Source of the DNA: an uncultured Bacteroidales bacterium
GTDB taxonomy: Bacteria; Bacteroidota; Bacteroidia; Bacteroidales; Muribaculaceae
Length of the DNA stretch: 64,000 nucleotides
Direction of reading: 5' to 3'
Assembly: GCA_902768435.1 (NCBI GenBank)
Contig: CACXLJ010000004.1
Location: forward strand, 37,758-101,757
The translations under genes and the position numbers were made by a program. Of this stretch, positions 26,834 through 36,977 are shown one piece after another. Position 1 is the first letter of the stretch. Each line of letters starts with the position of its first letter. A model generated the notes under the pieces. That model ran no database searches. It saw only the letters and a list, made by a program, of their open reading frames with translations, and was not told the DNA's origin.

Positions 26834-28780
26834 ATGGGAAAGATCATAGGAATCGATTTAGGAACAACCAACTCGTGTGTGGCTGTTCTCGAAGGAAAAA
26901 ATCCGGTAGTAATACCGAACAGTGAAGGACGCAACACCACTCCATCGGTAGTTGCATTTGTAGATAATGGCGAACGCAAGGTGGGCGACCCCGCCAAGCG
27001 TCAGGCTATTACTAACCCCACGCGCACAGTTTACTCCATCAAGCGTTTCATGGGCGAGAGCATCGACCATGTGACCAAGGAGATTGAACGCATGCCTTAT
27101 AAAGTGGTGAACAACGGCAGCAATCAGCCTCGTGTAGAGATTGACGGTCGCCAGTACACACCACAGGAAATTTCGGCTATGGTGCTGCAAAAGATGAAGA
27201 AGACCGCCGAGGATTACCTGGGCCAGACAGTGACCGACGCCGTCATCACCGTGCCTGCTTACTTCAACGACTCGCAGCGCAAGGCTACCAAGGAGGCTGG
27301 CGAGATTGCCGGACTCAATGTGCAGCGCATCGTGAACGAACCTACTGCAGCCGCTCTGGCTTATGGCCTTGACAAGAGCGCCGACGACAAGAACATTGCC
27401 GTCTTCGACTTGGGTGGCGGTACATTCGATATCTCCATTCTGAATCTGGGCGATGGTGTGTTTGAAGTGAAATCGACCAATGGTGACACCCACCTGGGTG
27501 GTGACGACTTCGACCAGCGCATCATCAACTGGCTTGCCGAGGAATTCCAGAACGAGGAAGGTGTTGACCTGCGCAAGGATCCTATGGCTCTGCAGCGCCT
27601 GAAAGAGGCTGCCGAGAAGGCCAAGATAGAACTCTCGAGCTCAATGAGCACCGAAATCAACCTGCCTTATATCATGCCAGTTAACGGCATACCCAAGCAC
27701 TTGGTGAAAACCCTCACTCGTGCCAAATTCGAGCAACTGTGCGACGACCTCATTCAGTCTACGCTCGAACCTTGCCGCAAGGCCTTGAGCGATGCCGGTC
27801 TGTCGACCAGCGACATCGACGATGTGATTCTGGTGGGTGGTTCAACCCGTATTCCTGCTGTTCAGGAAATCGTGCAGAAGTTCTTCGGCAAAGCTCCTTC
27901 TAAGGGTGTGAACCCCGACGAAGTGGTGGCTGTAGGTGCCGCTATTCAAGGCGGTGTGCTCAGCGGTGATGTGAAGGATGTGCTGCTGCTCGATGTGGTG
28001 CCCCTGTCAGTGGGCATCGAGACTCTGGGTGGCGTGATGACCAAGCTCATCGATGCCAATACCACAATTCCTATTCGCAAGAGCCAGGTGTTCTCAACGG
28101 CTGTCGACAACCAGCCCTCGGTCGAGATTCATGTGCTTCAGGGCGAGCGTCCCATGGCACGCGACTGCAAGACCCTCGGCAAGTTCCACCTTGATGGCAT
28201 CACCCCCGCACCGCGTGGCGTGCCACAGATCGAAGTGTCGTTCGAAGTCGATGCCAACGGTATCATGAATGTGAAGGCTGTTGACAAGGCTACAGGTAAG
28301 GAGCAGAGCATACGCATCGAGTCGTCGAGCGGTTTGACCGACGCTGAAATCCAGCGCATGAAGGACGAAGCTGCTGCCAATGCTGCTGCCGACCAAAAGG
28401 AGAAGGAGCGCATCGACAAGATCAATCAGGCCGACGCCATGATTTTCCAGACCGAGAAGAGCCTCAAGGATCTGGGCGACAAACTGCCCGCCGACAAGAA
28501 GGCTACTATCGAGGAGTCGCTCAACAAGCTCAAAGAGGCTCACAAGAGTCAGGACATTGCAGCCATCGACGCTGCCATGAACGAGCTTAACGAACGCTTC
28601 CACGCTATCTCGCAGGAGATGTACGGTCAGGCAGGCGGCGCTCAGCCTGGAGCAGGTGGCCCGCAACCCGGTGCTGGCGGTTTCCAGGGCGGTAACCCCT
28701 TCCAGCAGGGTGGTGGCGCTAACGGCCAGCAAGGCAACGGCGGCAATGGTGCCGAAGATGTCCCCTATGAAGAAGTCTAA
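26834..28780 (+). CDS. dnaK: Chaperone DnaK (Hsp70)
   Basis: 648 residues from the ATG at 26834 ([18 protein letters not shown]). The frame is open upstream to 26726, but that would place the start inside the promoter. Nucleotide-binding domain motifs: [64 protein letters not shown]. Substrate-binding domain (about 390-510) and helical lid follow, then a Gly/Gln-rich disordered tail and the terminal acidic VPYEEV. ATP-driven folding chaperone of the cytoplasm. Monocistronic: grpE and dnaJ are not adjacent, and a strong terminator follows. Confidence 0.98.
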   Translation: MGKIIGIDLGTTNSCVAVLEGKNPVVIPNSEGRNTTPSVVAFVDNGERKVGDPAKRQAITNPTRTVYSIKRFMGESIDHVTKEIERMPYKVVNNGSNQPRVEIDGRQYTPQEISAMVLQKMKKTAEDYLGQTVTDAVITVPAYFNDSQRKATKEAGEIAGLNVQRIVNEPTAAALAYGLDKSADDKNIAVFDLGGGTFDISILNLGDGVFEVKSTNGDTHLGGDDFDQRIINWLAEEFQNEEGVDLRKDPMALQRLKEAAEKAKIELSSSMSTEINLPYIMPVNGIPKHLVKTLTRAKFEQLCDDLIQSTLEPCRKALSDAGLSTSDIDDVILVGGSTRIPAVQEIVQKFFGKAPSKGVNPDEVVAVGAAIQGGVLSGDVKDVLLLDVVPLSVGIETLGGVMTKLIDANTTIPIRKSQVFSTAVDNQPSVEIHVLQGERPMARDCKTLGKFHLDGITPAPRGVPQIEVSFEVDANGIMNVKAVDKATGKEQSIRIESSSGLTDAEIQRMKDEAAANAAADQKEKERIDKINQADAMIFQTEKSLKDLGDKLPADKKATIEESLNKLKEAHKSQDIAAIDAAMNELNERFHAISQEMYGQAGGAQPGAGGPQPGAGGFQGGNPFQQGGGANGQQGNGGNGAEDVPYEEV

Positions 28781-28834
28781 TTTTAATAATCTTTCATAGC
28801 GTAAGTTTTAGGGTTTGAATAACTTATGAACTCT

Positions 28835-28870
28835 GCCCGGATGCAATCCACTTGCACCCGGGCTTTTTTC
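28835..28870 (+). terminator. Terminator of dnaK
   Basis: Stem GCCCGGATGCAA (28835-28846) and TTGCACCCGGGC (28852-28863) with one mismatch, followed by TTTTTTC. 54 bases after the dnaK stop codon. Confidence 0.9.
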
Positions 28871-29245
28871 TTTTCACGCCGAGCTGAACCTTAGTCCGCT
28901 TTCTTGTCCTCTGTGCTTCGACATTATTATCTGTTTGTCCTTCTTGGTTGATGCCACTACCAAGAAGTCAGCTTAATTGAGTAATCTGCTCAATCTGCGT
29001 GAGTCCCATAAATATCTGTGCACTGCGTGGCCTGGTAATGCCGATTTATTCATGAAAACGATTGCATTTCTTGTAATGTATTGGAAATGAGTATGCCACA
29101 CATAATTGTCAATTAATTTATTTTGAAAATTATTTCAAATTGTTGGCTATGTTATCTGTTTGTTTCTCAATAGTTTATAAAAATCGTTTATCAATGTGAT
29201 TGAGTTGCCGAGCCGTGGAAATGATTGAGTTAGAGAATTTTTTTG
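28871..29245. other. Non-coding interval between dnaK terminator and glycogen synthase promoter
   Basis: No believable reading frame. It holds two consecutive stem-loops: CTTCTTGGT (28940-28948)/ACCAAGAAG (28959-28967), a perfect 9-bp stem with a 10-base loop, and ATTGAG (28976-28981)/CTCAAT (28989-28994). Neither is followed by a T-tract. The remainder (29040-29220) is AT-rich with no motif I can name. A small RNA or a remnant 5' leader is possible; nothing here proves it. Confidence 0.4.
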
Positions 29246-29253
29246 TAATTTTG
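29246..29253 (+). promoter_or_regulatory. Bacteroidetes -7 box for the glycogen operon
   Basis: TAATTTTG matches TAnnTTTG, 33 bases before the glycogen synthase ATG. An ATTG lies 18 bases upstream in the -33 position. Confidence 0.6.
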
Positions 29254-29286
29254 CACTTTAATTTAAGGTAAATAAAGAGAAGCACA

Positions 29287-30903
29287 ATGCTTGATTTGTT
29301 GTTTGAAACAAGTTGGGAGGTCTGTAATAAGGTAGGCGGCATCTATGCTGTGCTGTCGACTAAGGCCAAAACCCTACAAAAGCTTTTCAAAGATAAAGTG
29401 GTTTTTATCGGTCCTGATATCTGGTCGGCCGATAAGCCATCGCCATTCTTCAAGGAGATGAAGACTCCGCTCGATGCGTGGAAGCGTTCGGGGATGGTGC
29501 CTGAGGGCGTGGAGGTGCGCACGGGCCGCTGGGATGTGCCCGGCCGTCCGCTTGTGGTGCTGGTGAAATTTGACCAGCTCTATGCAACGCGAAACCAGCT
29601 TTATGCAACCATGTGGGAGCACTATGGTGTGGACTCGCTGCATGGTTATGGCGACTACGACGAGTCGTGCATTTTTGCTGAAGCCTCAGCACTAGTCATC
29701 GAGAGCCTTGTGCAGTGGAAAGGGATTGATCCCAAGCATGTGGTGGCTCACTTCGACGAGTGGACCGTGGGCATGGGCCTGCTGCATGTGAAACTGCATC
29801 TGCCCGAGGCCACCACTGTATTCACCACTCACGCCACCACCACAGGCCGCAGCATCAGCGGTAACGGCAAGCAGCTCTATGCCTATCTGCCTGGCTACTT
29901 TGGTGACCAAATGGCAGAGGAACTGAATGTAGAAGCCAAGCACTCGGTTGAGAAAACCGCTGCCCAGCAGGCCACCGCTTTCACTACGGTGAGCGAGGTC
30001 ACTGCTCGTGAATGCGAGCAACTTCTAGAGCGCAAGCCGCTCATCACACCCAACGGCTTTGAGCAGAACTTTGTGCCCAAAGGCAAACTCTATGAGACCA
30101 AGCGTGACGAGGCAAGGAAGATGTTGCTTAAGGTGGCAAGTCGCCTCACAGGCAAACGCTATGGCAAGAATACCCTCATTGTTGGCACTTCGGGCCGGCA
30201 GGAGTTCCGCAACAAGGGACTTGATATGTTCCTCGACACAATGAGCTGTTTGAGCGACGACTCCAAGACCCAAGTGCTGGCTTTCGTGCTTGTGCCAGGT
30301 TGGACCAAAGAGGCTCGTGCCGATCTGGCCGAGTCACTTGCCAAGGGAAAGCACACTGCACTGCAGGAGCCTTGCATCACACATGTGCTGAACAATCCTG
30401 AGAGTGACCCCATCTTGAGCACCATGCGTCACATGGGCTTCAACAACGATGCTGCCGACAATGTGCATGTGATTTATGTGCCTTGCTACCTGAATGGTGA
30501 CGACGGCATCTTCGACATGACCTACTATGAACTGCTCATAGGGCTTGACCTCACTGTGTTTGCTTCCTATTATGAACCTTGGGGTTACACACCGCTCGAG
30601 AGCATCGCATTCGGGGTGCCTACTGTCACCACCAATCTCTCGGGATTCGGTCAGTGGGTGCTGAGTGATGTAGCCGACAAGTTTGAAGATTGCGGCGTGA
30701 AGGTGATTGAGCGAACCGACCACAATTATCATCACTGTGTGGTTGAGATTCAGGATTTCATCAGCCGCTTCGCTGCTCTTGACGCGAAGGTGGTGGCAAA
30801 GATTGCCCAGCAGGCCAAGCGTACTGCCCGCATGGCGTCGTGGAGCAATTTCATCAAGTATTACCTTGAAGCCTATGGCTTGAACGATATTGAAACCAAA
30901 TAA
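29287..30903 (+). CDS. Glycogen synthase, GT3 (eukaryotic) type
   Basis: 538 residues. The N-terminus (ETSWEVCNKVGGIYAVLSTK) carries the K-V-G-G-I-Y-x-V-L motif of GT3 glycogen synthases, rather than the K-x-G-G-L of bacterial GT5 GlgA. The C-terminal half has the GT-B nucleotide-sugar site: FVLVPGWTKEAR and the catalytic-side SYYEPWGYTPLESIAFGVPT with the E-x-x-G-x-x-x-x-E arrangement. It should elongate alpha-1,4-glucan from a nucleotide-glucose donor in the cytoplasm; GT3 members in Bacteroidetes are known. It lies 15 bases ahead of the phosphorylase gene in one operon, with no branching enzyme or pyrophosphorylase alongside. Confidence 0.92.
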   Translation: MLDLLFETSWEVCNKVGGIYAVLSTKAKTLQKLFKDKVVFIGPDIWSADKPSPFFKEMKTPLDAWKRSGMVPEGVEVRTGRWDVPGRPLVVLVKFDQLYATRNQLYATMWEHYGVDSLHGYGDYDESCIFAEASALVIESLVQWKGIDPKHVVAHFDEWTVGMGLLHVKLHLPEATTVFTTHATTTGRSISGNGKQLYAYLPGYFGDQMAEELNVEAKHSVEKTAAQQATAFTTVSEVTARECEQLLERKPLITPNGFEQNFVPKGKLYETKRDEARKMLLKVASRLTGKRYGKNTLIVGTSGRQEFRNKGLDMFLDTMSCLSDDSKTQVLAFVLVPGWTKEARADLAESLAKGKHTALQEPCITHVLNNPESDPILSTMRHMGFNNDAADNVHVIYVPCYLNGDDGIFDMTYYELLIGLDLTVFASYYEPWGYTPLESIAFGVPTVTTNLSGFGQWVLSDVADKFEDCGVKVIERTDHNYHHCVVEIQDFISRFAALDAKVVAKIAQQAKRTARMASWSNFIKYYLEAYGLNDIETK

Positions 30904-30918
30904 TTTTTTTACATATAT

Positions 30919-33474
30919 ATGAAAATTAAGACTAACAATTCGAATGCTCCTATGTGGCGGAGCATAACAGTGAAAACAGAACTTCCCGAACCCTTGAGGA
31001 AACTGGAAGAACTCTCACGCAACCTGTGGTGGGTGTGGAACAGCGAGGGCAAGAACCTGTTCCATGACCTTGACAGGGAACTGTGGCGCAAAACTGGACA
31101 AAACCCCGTGATGCTGCTGCGCAAACTGCCATCGGCTCGACTCGACGAGATGGCTAATGACAAAGCACTCGTTGCACGCATCGATCGCGTGTTTGATCAA
31201 TTCAAGAAGTATATGGAAGAACCCATGCGCGAAGACTTGCCATCGGTATCTTACTTCAGCATGGAATATGGTCTGTGCAATGCACTCAAGATTTATTCAG
31301 GTGGTCTGGGTATACTTGCCGGCGACTACATCAAGGAGGCAAGTGACCGTTGTGTGAGAATGACGGCTGTAGGTTTCCTGTATCGTTATGGATATTTTAC
31401 CCAATCGCTTTCAATCGACGGTCAGCAGATTGCCAACTATGAGGCACAGAACTTCGACCAGCTGCCCATCGACCCCGTTATCGACGAGCACGGACAGCAG
31501 TTGGTGCTTGAGGTGCCTTATCCCGGTCGCATGGTCTACGCCAAGGTATGGCGTGTGAATGTGGGTCGCATGAGTCTGTATCTGCTCGATACCGATCTCG
31601 ACATCAATGGCGATTTCGACCGTCCCATCACGCATCAGCTCTATGGCGGCGATTGGGAAAACCGCATCAAGCAGGAATATCTGCTGGGTATTGGCGGTGT
31701 GATGATGCTCAAGAAACTGGGCATCAAGACCGATCTCTATCACTGCAACGAGGGTCATGCAGCGCTGCTCAACCTGCAGCGTCTGGTCGATTATGTGAAC
31801 GAGGAAGGCTTGAACTTCAACGAAGCGCTTGAGGTGGTGCGCGCCACTTCGCTCTACACGGTTCACACTCCAGTGCCCGCCGGTCACGACTACTTCGACG
31901 AAGACCTCTTTGGTCGCTATATGGGTGAATTCCCCGCTAAGTTAGGCATCACCTGGCAGGATTTGATGAACATGGGTCGCGAGAATCCTGATACCGACGA
32001 GAAGTTCTCGATGAGCGTGTTTGCACTCAACACCACTCAGGAATCTAATGGCGTGAGCTGGCTCCACGGTCAGGTGTCGCGCAAGATGTTCCAGGGTGTG
32101 TGGAAAGGCTATGCTCCCGAGGAATCGCATGTGGGATATGTTACCAATGGCGTGCACATGCCCACTTGGGCTGCTTCGGAGTGGAAGGAGTATTATGCCA
32201 AGGTGCTTGGTGATGACTATATGAGCCATCAAGAAGACGAAAAGACTTGGGCACCCATCCTCAAGGTTCCCGATGAGGAAATCTGGAACATGCGCATGCG
32301 CCTGAAAAACAAGTTCATCGACTTCGTTCGCCGCGACTTCAGCAAGACTTGGCTCAAGAACCAGGGCGATCCCACCCGCATCATGTCGATTGTCGATAAG
32401 ATCAATCCCAACGCGCTACTCATTGGCTTTGCTCGCCGCTTTGCTACCTACAAGCGTGCTCACTTGCTCTTTACCGACCTGGAGCGACTCGAGAAGATTG
32501 TGAACAACGAACAATTCCCCGTTCAGTTCATCTATGCCGGCAAGGCACACCCTGCCGACGGTGCTGGCAAGGACCTTATTCGCCGCATTGTGGAAATCTC
32601 AAAGATGCCTCAGTTCCTGGGCAAGATTATCTTCCTTGAGAACTACGACATGATGGTGTCGAAACGACTCATCACGGGTGTTGACATCTGGTTGAATACG
32701 CCAACCCGTCCGTTAGAGGCATCAGGTACTTCGGGCGAGAAGGCCGAAATGAACGGTCTGCTCAACTTCTCGGTGCTCGATGGCTGGTGGTACGAGGGTT
32801 ATCGCGAGGGTGCCGGTTGGGCGCTCACCAATGTGCGCAACTACACCGACCAGGCTCAGCAGGACAAGCTTGATGCTGCTACCATCTATTCAATGCTCGA
32901 GAACGAGATTATTCCTCTTTACTTTGCCAAGAACTCGAAGGGCTATTCACCCATGTGGATTCAGTATATCAAGAACTCGATTGCTCACATCGCTCCTAAC
33001 TACACGATGTCGCGCATGATGCTTGATTACTTTGATCGCTTCTACAACAAGGAGGCTGAGCGCAGCAAGAAACTGAAAGCCAGCAACTATGCACTTGCCA
33101 AGGAAATCGTTGCTTGGAAAGAGCGCGTGGCCGAGAAGTGGGATAAGGTGGAGGCTGTTGAGGTGAATATGTCTGACTCGCTGCGTGCTGCTACCAACAA
33201 CGGTGACTCGGTCGAGGCTATGGTTCGCTTGAACACCGCTGGCCTTGGCACCGACCTGTGTGTGGAAATGGTGGTGAATCAGGAAGTGGATGGCGAGGTG
33301 AAATTCTTTAAGACCATTCCATTTGATGTGGAGTCGCAGAATGGCGACATCGTCACTTACCGCATGAAGAGCAAACTGAAGAATTCTGGTATTTTCCGTT
33401 ATGCTTTCAGGGTGTATCCATGGAATGTGAACCTGCCACATCGTCAGGACTTCGCCTATGTGAAGTGGATTTAA
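30919..33474 (+). CDS. glgP: Alpha-glucan phosphorylase (GT35) with DUF3417 N-terminus
   Basis: 851 residues. The N-terminal DUF3417 segment (ELPEPLRKLEELSRNLWWVW) marks the shorter alpha-glucan phosphorylase subfamily found in Thermotoga, archaea and Bacteroidetes. Core motifs: YFSMEYGLCNALKIYSGGLG, CNEGHAALLNLQR, TVHTPVPAGHDYF, FARRFATYKRAHLL, and the PLP-lysine segment ASGTSGEKAEMNGLLNFSVL. It releases glucose-1-phosphate from glycogen or maltodextrin using phosphate. Same transcript as glycogen synthase, so synthesis and mobilisation are co-expressed and must be balanced by other means. Confidence 0.94.
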   Translation: MKIKTNNSNAPMWRSITVKTELPEPLRKLEELSRNLWWVWNSEGKNLFHDLDRELWRKTGQNPVMLLRKLPSARLDEMANDKALVARIDRVFDQFKKYMEEPMREDLPSVSYFSMEYGLCNALKIYSGGLGILAGDYIKEASDRCVRMTAVGFLYRYGYFTQSLSIDGQQIANYEAQNFDQLPIDPVIDEHGQQLVLEVPYPGRMVYAKVWRVNVGRMSLYLLDTDLDINGDFDRPITHQLYGGDWENRIKQEYLLGIGGVMMLKKLGIKTDLYHCNEGHAALLNLQRLVDYVNEEGLNFNEALEVVRATSLYTVHTPVPAGHDYFDEDLFGRYMGEFPAKLGITWQDLMNMGRENPDTDEKFSMSVFALNTTQESNGVSWLHGQVSRKMFQGVWKGYAPEESHVGYVTNGVHMPTWAASEWKEYYAKVLGDDYMSHQEDEKTWAPILKVPDEEIWNMRMRLKNKFIDFVRRDFSKTWLKNQGDPTRIMSIVDKINPNALLIGFARRFATYKRAHLLFTDLERLEKIVNNEQFPVQFIYAGKAHPADGAGKDLIRRIVEISKMPQFLGKIIFLENYDMMVSKRLITGVDIWLNTPTRPLEASGTSGEKAEMNGLLNFSVLDGWWYEGYREGAGWALTNVRNYTDQAQQDKLDAATIYSMLENEIIPLYFAKNSKGYSPMWIQYIKNSIAHIAPNYTMSRMMLDYFDRFYNKEAERSKKLKASNYALAKEIVAWKERVAEKWDKVEAVEVNMSDSLRAATNNGDSVEAMVRLNTAGLGTDLCVEMVVNQEVDGEVKFFKTIPFDVESQNGDIVTYRMKSKLKNSGIFRYAFRVYPWNVNLPHRQDFAYVKWI

Positions 33475-33494
33475 TCTATCTGCTTAGCGAATCT

Positions 33495-33516
33495 TGTCAA
33501 GTTGTGATGCTTGACA
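33495..33516. other. Stem-loop after glgP
   Basis: TGTCAAG (33495-33501) and CTTGACA (33510-33516), a 7-bp stem with an 8-base loop. It lies just ahead of the strong terminator. Confidence 0.45.
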
Positions 33517-33530
33517 ATTGTTTGATAATC

Positions 33531-33563
33531 AACAACAAAGCCCGCATTGCGGGCTTTGTTGTT
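33531..33563. terminator. Bidirectional terminator between glgP and M16 peptidase
   Basis: Perfect 15-bp stem AACAACAAAGCCCGC (33531-33545) and GCGGGCTTTGTTGTT (33549-33563) with a 3-base loop. It is T-rich on either strand within the lower stem and serves two convergent operons. Confidence 0.9.
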
Positions 33564-33611
33564 ATATATATGTGACCTGTTCTGGTGAAGGTTGTTAAGT
33601 GAGGACTTGCG

Positions 33612-36410
33612 TCATTCCCCCTTCATGATAGTGGTGAGGTCGCTGATGGGCATGAGTGACGCAATGAAATGATTGAACTTCTCAACCGTCAGGTCCATAA
33701 GCGTGGTTTGCAGTTCATTAACATAGTCATAGCCTTTGGCATACAAATACAGGTGATAGGCCCAGAACGAGTTGGCATTGATGGCAAAGTAGAAAGAGTT
33801 CACCTGCTGGTTGTAGATGTCATTGAAGGTCTCGGCGCTGATGCCGTTGCGCAGTGTGCTGTCAATCACTTGTCGGCATATCTTGTAAACCTCGTCGGCA
33901 TCGGCATTATTGGTGTCGAACAAGCATTTGAACTCAAACTGGTTAGAATACTCTTCGAGGTCACACACCACCGATGCACCGTAACTGCTGTTCATCTTCT
34001 CTCTAATCTCGTTGTTGATCAGGATGTCGAATGCACTTGTCAGCATGTCGGTAAGCACCTTGTTCTTAATCGAGAAGGTGCAGGGAGCATAAATTTCCAT
34101 CTCAACCGATGTCTTGGGCGTGAGCATGGGCAATTTGAAACTGTTGCTGTAGTTGCCTCGCCGCACAAGCGATTTCATGACAGGTTCCTCACGCATGCCA
34201 TTGTCGGGTATCGAAGCGATGTAAGTGCTGATGAGAGGCATGATCGAATCAACTGTGAAGTTGCCTACAAAGGTGAACACATAATCGCCAGGGTTGGCTA
34301 CTCGCTCGCGGTAGAGCGACAACAGTTCGTCATAGTCAAGCCGGTTCACATCTTCTTCATTCAGTGTTTTGGCGTATGCAATGTCGGGATACACCGTCGA
34401 GAGAATCGAGTCGGTAAAGATGACTTTGGGATTGCTTCGCGACTGACGGTAATCCGATATCATGGCACTCTTGTAGGCATCAAACGACTGATTGTCTTTC
34501 TGAATGTCAGTAAAATAGAGATAGAGCACCTGGAACAGTGTTTCAAGGTCGCGCTTGCCCGAATTACCTGTAAATGTATCTTGGTAGGGCGTTAGTTCAA
34601 ACACAAGGCTCAAATTAGTGTTGATAAGCCTCTTCTTGAGTTCATTATAAGGGATGCCACCCAGTGCGCTGTACTCGATTACATCGTTCATGGCACGCAA
34701 AGCCTCAGAGTGCTTGTTGTCGTAGGCCATCCAGCCGCCATTGCTGTAGGCATTGAAGAGAATTTCGTCGTTTTTGACCGTTGTGGGGAGCAGCATAACT
34801 GTGGCGCCATTGCCCAATGTTACTGTATAGACGATGGAGTCGCTTGTAGTGCAGTTTGAGATGATTCCGGGGGTGGGTGGGGTTGACAGGATTGGAGCAG
34901 CACTCATGCTGTCGTCGTACTTGTCGGGTGTAGACTCAAAAACTTCTTGAAACACCTTGTCTAATGTGGCTTTGTCAGGGTAGGTCGCCTCATCGGTCTG
35001 CGGTCCGGCAATCATCACACTCACATTGTTGGGGGTGATTATGTCGTGAATGTAGTTGTCAATATCGCTCAACGGACAGTGATTGATCACAATGTCACGG
35101 AGCAGCAATGCTGATTGCTTCATGTCGTACAAGTCAGTACCTTGCTCAAAGTTTTCGATGTACGACTCGATGTAATCATTGCGGTGTTGATTCTCATTCT
35201 CTTCAAGCGTATTATCGATTCGGCCCAATAGGAATGATTTGGCCCTTTCAAGTTCGCTCTCGCTGAATCCATGCACTTGAGCCCTTCGGGCCTCGGTCAG
35301 TAACTCGGTATAGGTTTCCAGCGACTGTCCTTGTTTGGCATCGGCACTTAGACCGAAAGCGTCGGCAGTGGCTGCGACCAGGAAATCCTCATAATCGCAT
35401 TGGGCCGATGACATGGGTGCTCCTTGTTTCAGGCATGCCTCGCCAAGTCGCAAATTGAGCATGGTGACAGCAAGGCGTTGAATGGCATAGTCGCGATAAT
35501 AGGCTCGCGTGTTGAGTCTTTCCCGTGATGGTTTGGCGTGTTGGAAGAAGATGCCTACTGGGGTACTGGCAGCTTCAGGGTCAACAAACTTACAATAGTT
35601 CAGGCCCTTGTGAAACGGGAGTTCGTAGGCTTGGCGTGTTTCAGGATTATCAGGGAGTTGGATAGGACCGAACAGATACTTGATAGCATCAACAGTTATG
35701 TCGGGGTCGCAGTCGCCCACGACCATGATGGCTTGCAAGTCGGGGCGATACCACCGGTGATAGAATTCTGTGAGGGTCTTGGAATCAAGATTTGTTATAA
35801 CATCCATCGACCCGATAGGTGTTCGGTCGGCATATCGACTGCCGGCAAGCAATGTCTTGCACATGGCGTCGAGCATTCGTTCGTTGTAATCATGGCCTGT
35901 GCGCCATTCCTCGAGTACGATGCCCTTTTGTTTCGCAATAGCCGAGTCGGTCAAGGTGAGGTTACAAGCCCAGTCGCTAAGTATGCTCAATGAGTGCAGG
36001 AACAGGGTGGTGTCGTTCGACGGTATGTTCTTGATGTCAAATTGCGTGTCGTCGAAGCCCGTCGATGCGTTGACATCTGCTCCCATGTGAAGCCCATAGC
36101 TTTGCAGCAGTTTTACTGCCATATCGTCAGGGTAACTCTCGGTTCCTTCAAAAGTCATGTGCTCAAGAAAATGGGCTAAACCTCTTTCATTCTCGTTTTC
36201 CACAACCGACCCGATTCGGGTGACTAATTTCATGTTGACTGTTCCAAAACCAGGTTGAGGAAACACATAATATGTGAGTCCATTGGCGAGCACGCCATAA
36301 CGCAAATTGGAGTCGACGGGTAGCGGTGCATTCCAGTCGATATTATCGGCTATGACGCGAGATGCAACGGCCGATACCAATAATAAAAAATAGAGGAAAA
36401 ACGCTCTCAT
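33612..36410 (-). CDS. Secreted M16 family zinc metallopeptidase
   Basis: 932 residues. Signal peptide about 1-21 (VSAVASRVIA). The inverted zinc motif HxxEH is HFLEH (His80, Glu83, His84) in GLAHFLEHMTFEGTES. Two M16 halves follow: an active N-terminal lobe with LEEWRTGHDYNERML and WYRPDLQAIMVVGDCDPD, and a C-terminal lobe without the zinc motif, with YRERVANPGDYVFTFVGNF. This is the pitrilysin/PqqL-like arrangement; such enzymes degrade peptides in the periplasm. It lies 11 bases after the LuxR-type regulator as the last gene of a six-gene run; the substrate is unknown. Confidence 0.92.
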   Translation of the reverse strand: MRAFFLYFLLLVSAVASRVIADNIDWNAPLPVDSNLRYGVLANGLTYYVFPQPGFGTVNMKLVTRIGSVVENENERGLAHFLEHMTFEGTESYPDDMAVKLLQSYGLHMGADVNASTGFDDTQFDIKNIPSNDTTLFLHSLSILSDWACNLTLTDSAIAKQKGIVLEEWRTGHDYNERMLDAMCKTLLAGSRYADRTPIGSMDVITNLDSKTLTEFYHRWYRPDLQAIMVVGDCDPDITVDAIKYLFGPIQLPDNPETRQAYELPFHKGLNYCKFVDPEAASTPVGIFFQHAKPSRERLNTRAYYRDYAIQRLAVTMLNLRLGEACLKQGAPMSSAQCDYEDFLVAATADAFGLSADAKQGQSLETYTELLTEARRAQVHGFSESELERAKSFLLGRIDNTLEENENQHRNDYIESYIENFEQGTDLYDMKQSALLLRDIVINHCPLSDIDNYIHDIITPNNVSVMIAGPQTDEATYPDKATLDKVFQEVFESTPDKYDDSMSAAPILSTPPTPGIISNCTTSDSIVYTVTLGNGATVMLLPTTVKNDEILFNAYSNGGWMAYDNKHSEALRAMNDVIEYSALGGIPYNELKKRLINTNLSLVFELTPYQDTFTGNSGKRDLETLFQVLYLYFTDIQKDNQSFDAYKSAMISDYRQSRSNPKVIFTDSILSTVYPDIAYAKTLNEEDVNRLDYDELLSLYRERVANPGDYVFTFVGNFTVDSIMPLISTYIASIPDNGMREEPVMKSLVRRGNYSNSFKLPMLTPKTSVEMEIYAPCTFSIKNKVLTDMLTSAFDILINNEIREKMNSSYGASVVCDLEEYSNQFEFKCLFDTNNADADEVYKICRQVIDSTLRNGISAETFNDIYNQQVNSFYFAINANSFWAYHLYLYAKGYDYVNELQTTLMDLTVEKFNHFIASLMPISDLTTIMKGE

Positions 36411-36421
36411 AATGTGGTTTC

Positions 36422-36973
36422 TTAAGGTTTGACAAACCCGTTCATCAAAGCATAAAAACTCAAGCCCGAGACGCTCTTGATACCCAGTTTTGCTGTGATA
36501 TTCTTGCGATGAGTGAGTACCGTGTTTATGCTGATATTCAATTCTTTTGCTATTTCCTTATTAAGTTTTCCTTCAGCTACCAGTTTGAGCACTTCAATCT
36601 CTCGAGTCGACAGATGATTGTCTTTAGGTGTTGCCTTGCTGGCCGACTTGAAGATTTTGCTGACCGAGGATATGATGCTGTCGAGTGATGCGGTTCTGAG
36701 AAGATGGTGAAAGTCTGTTTCGTGCTCTAAAGCCGAGTTTGTGAGCAGAATCAACTTGTTGCGATATGGCAAGAAATAGCTGAGATTCTGAATCAAGACG
36801 GCTTCATCGATCATGATGAAATCGAAGTCTGCCGACATGGCGTAGCTGGCAAGCATTTGCTGCTGGGCGGGAGTAATAATGGTTGTGTCGGCATTAAAAT
36901 GATCTCTCAGCAGAGCATTGATGCCCAGCGATGTGATTGAATCGGAGCAGATGATAGCAACTGATGGTTTCAT
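36422..36973 (-). CDS. LuxR-type response regulator-like protein
   Basis: 183 residues. The N-terminal 110 residues have the rhythm of a receiver domain (VAIICSDS at the acidic pocket, FIMIDEAVL with Asp56 at the phospho-acceptor position, KLILLTN at strand 4) but lack a recognisable K-P loop and one acidic residue, so it is divergent. The C-terminal LuxR helix-turn-helix (about 120-180) is clear: LSTREIEVLKLVAEGKLNKE, NISINTVLTHRKNITAKLGI. Four bases after the hemerythrin-like gene, with no histidine kinase nearby, so it may respond to its partner rather than to phosphorylation (inference). Confidence 0.85.
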   Translation of the reverse strand: MKPSVAIICSDSITSLGINALLRDHFNADTTIITPAQQQMLASYAMSADFDFIMIDEAVLIQNLSYFLPYRNKLILLTNSALEHETDFHHLLRTASLDSIISSVSKIFKSASKATPKDNHLSTREIEVLKLVAEGKLNKEIAKELNISINTVLTHRKNITAKLGIKSVSGLSFYALMNGFVKP

Positions 36974-36977
36974 AAGC

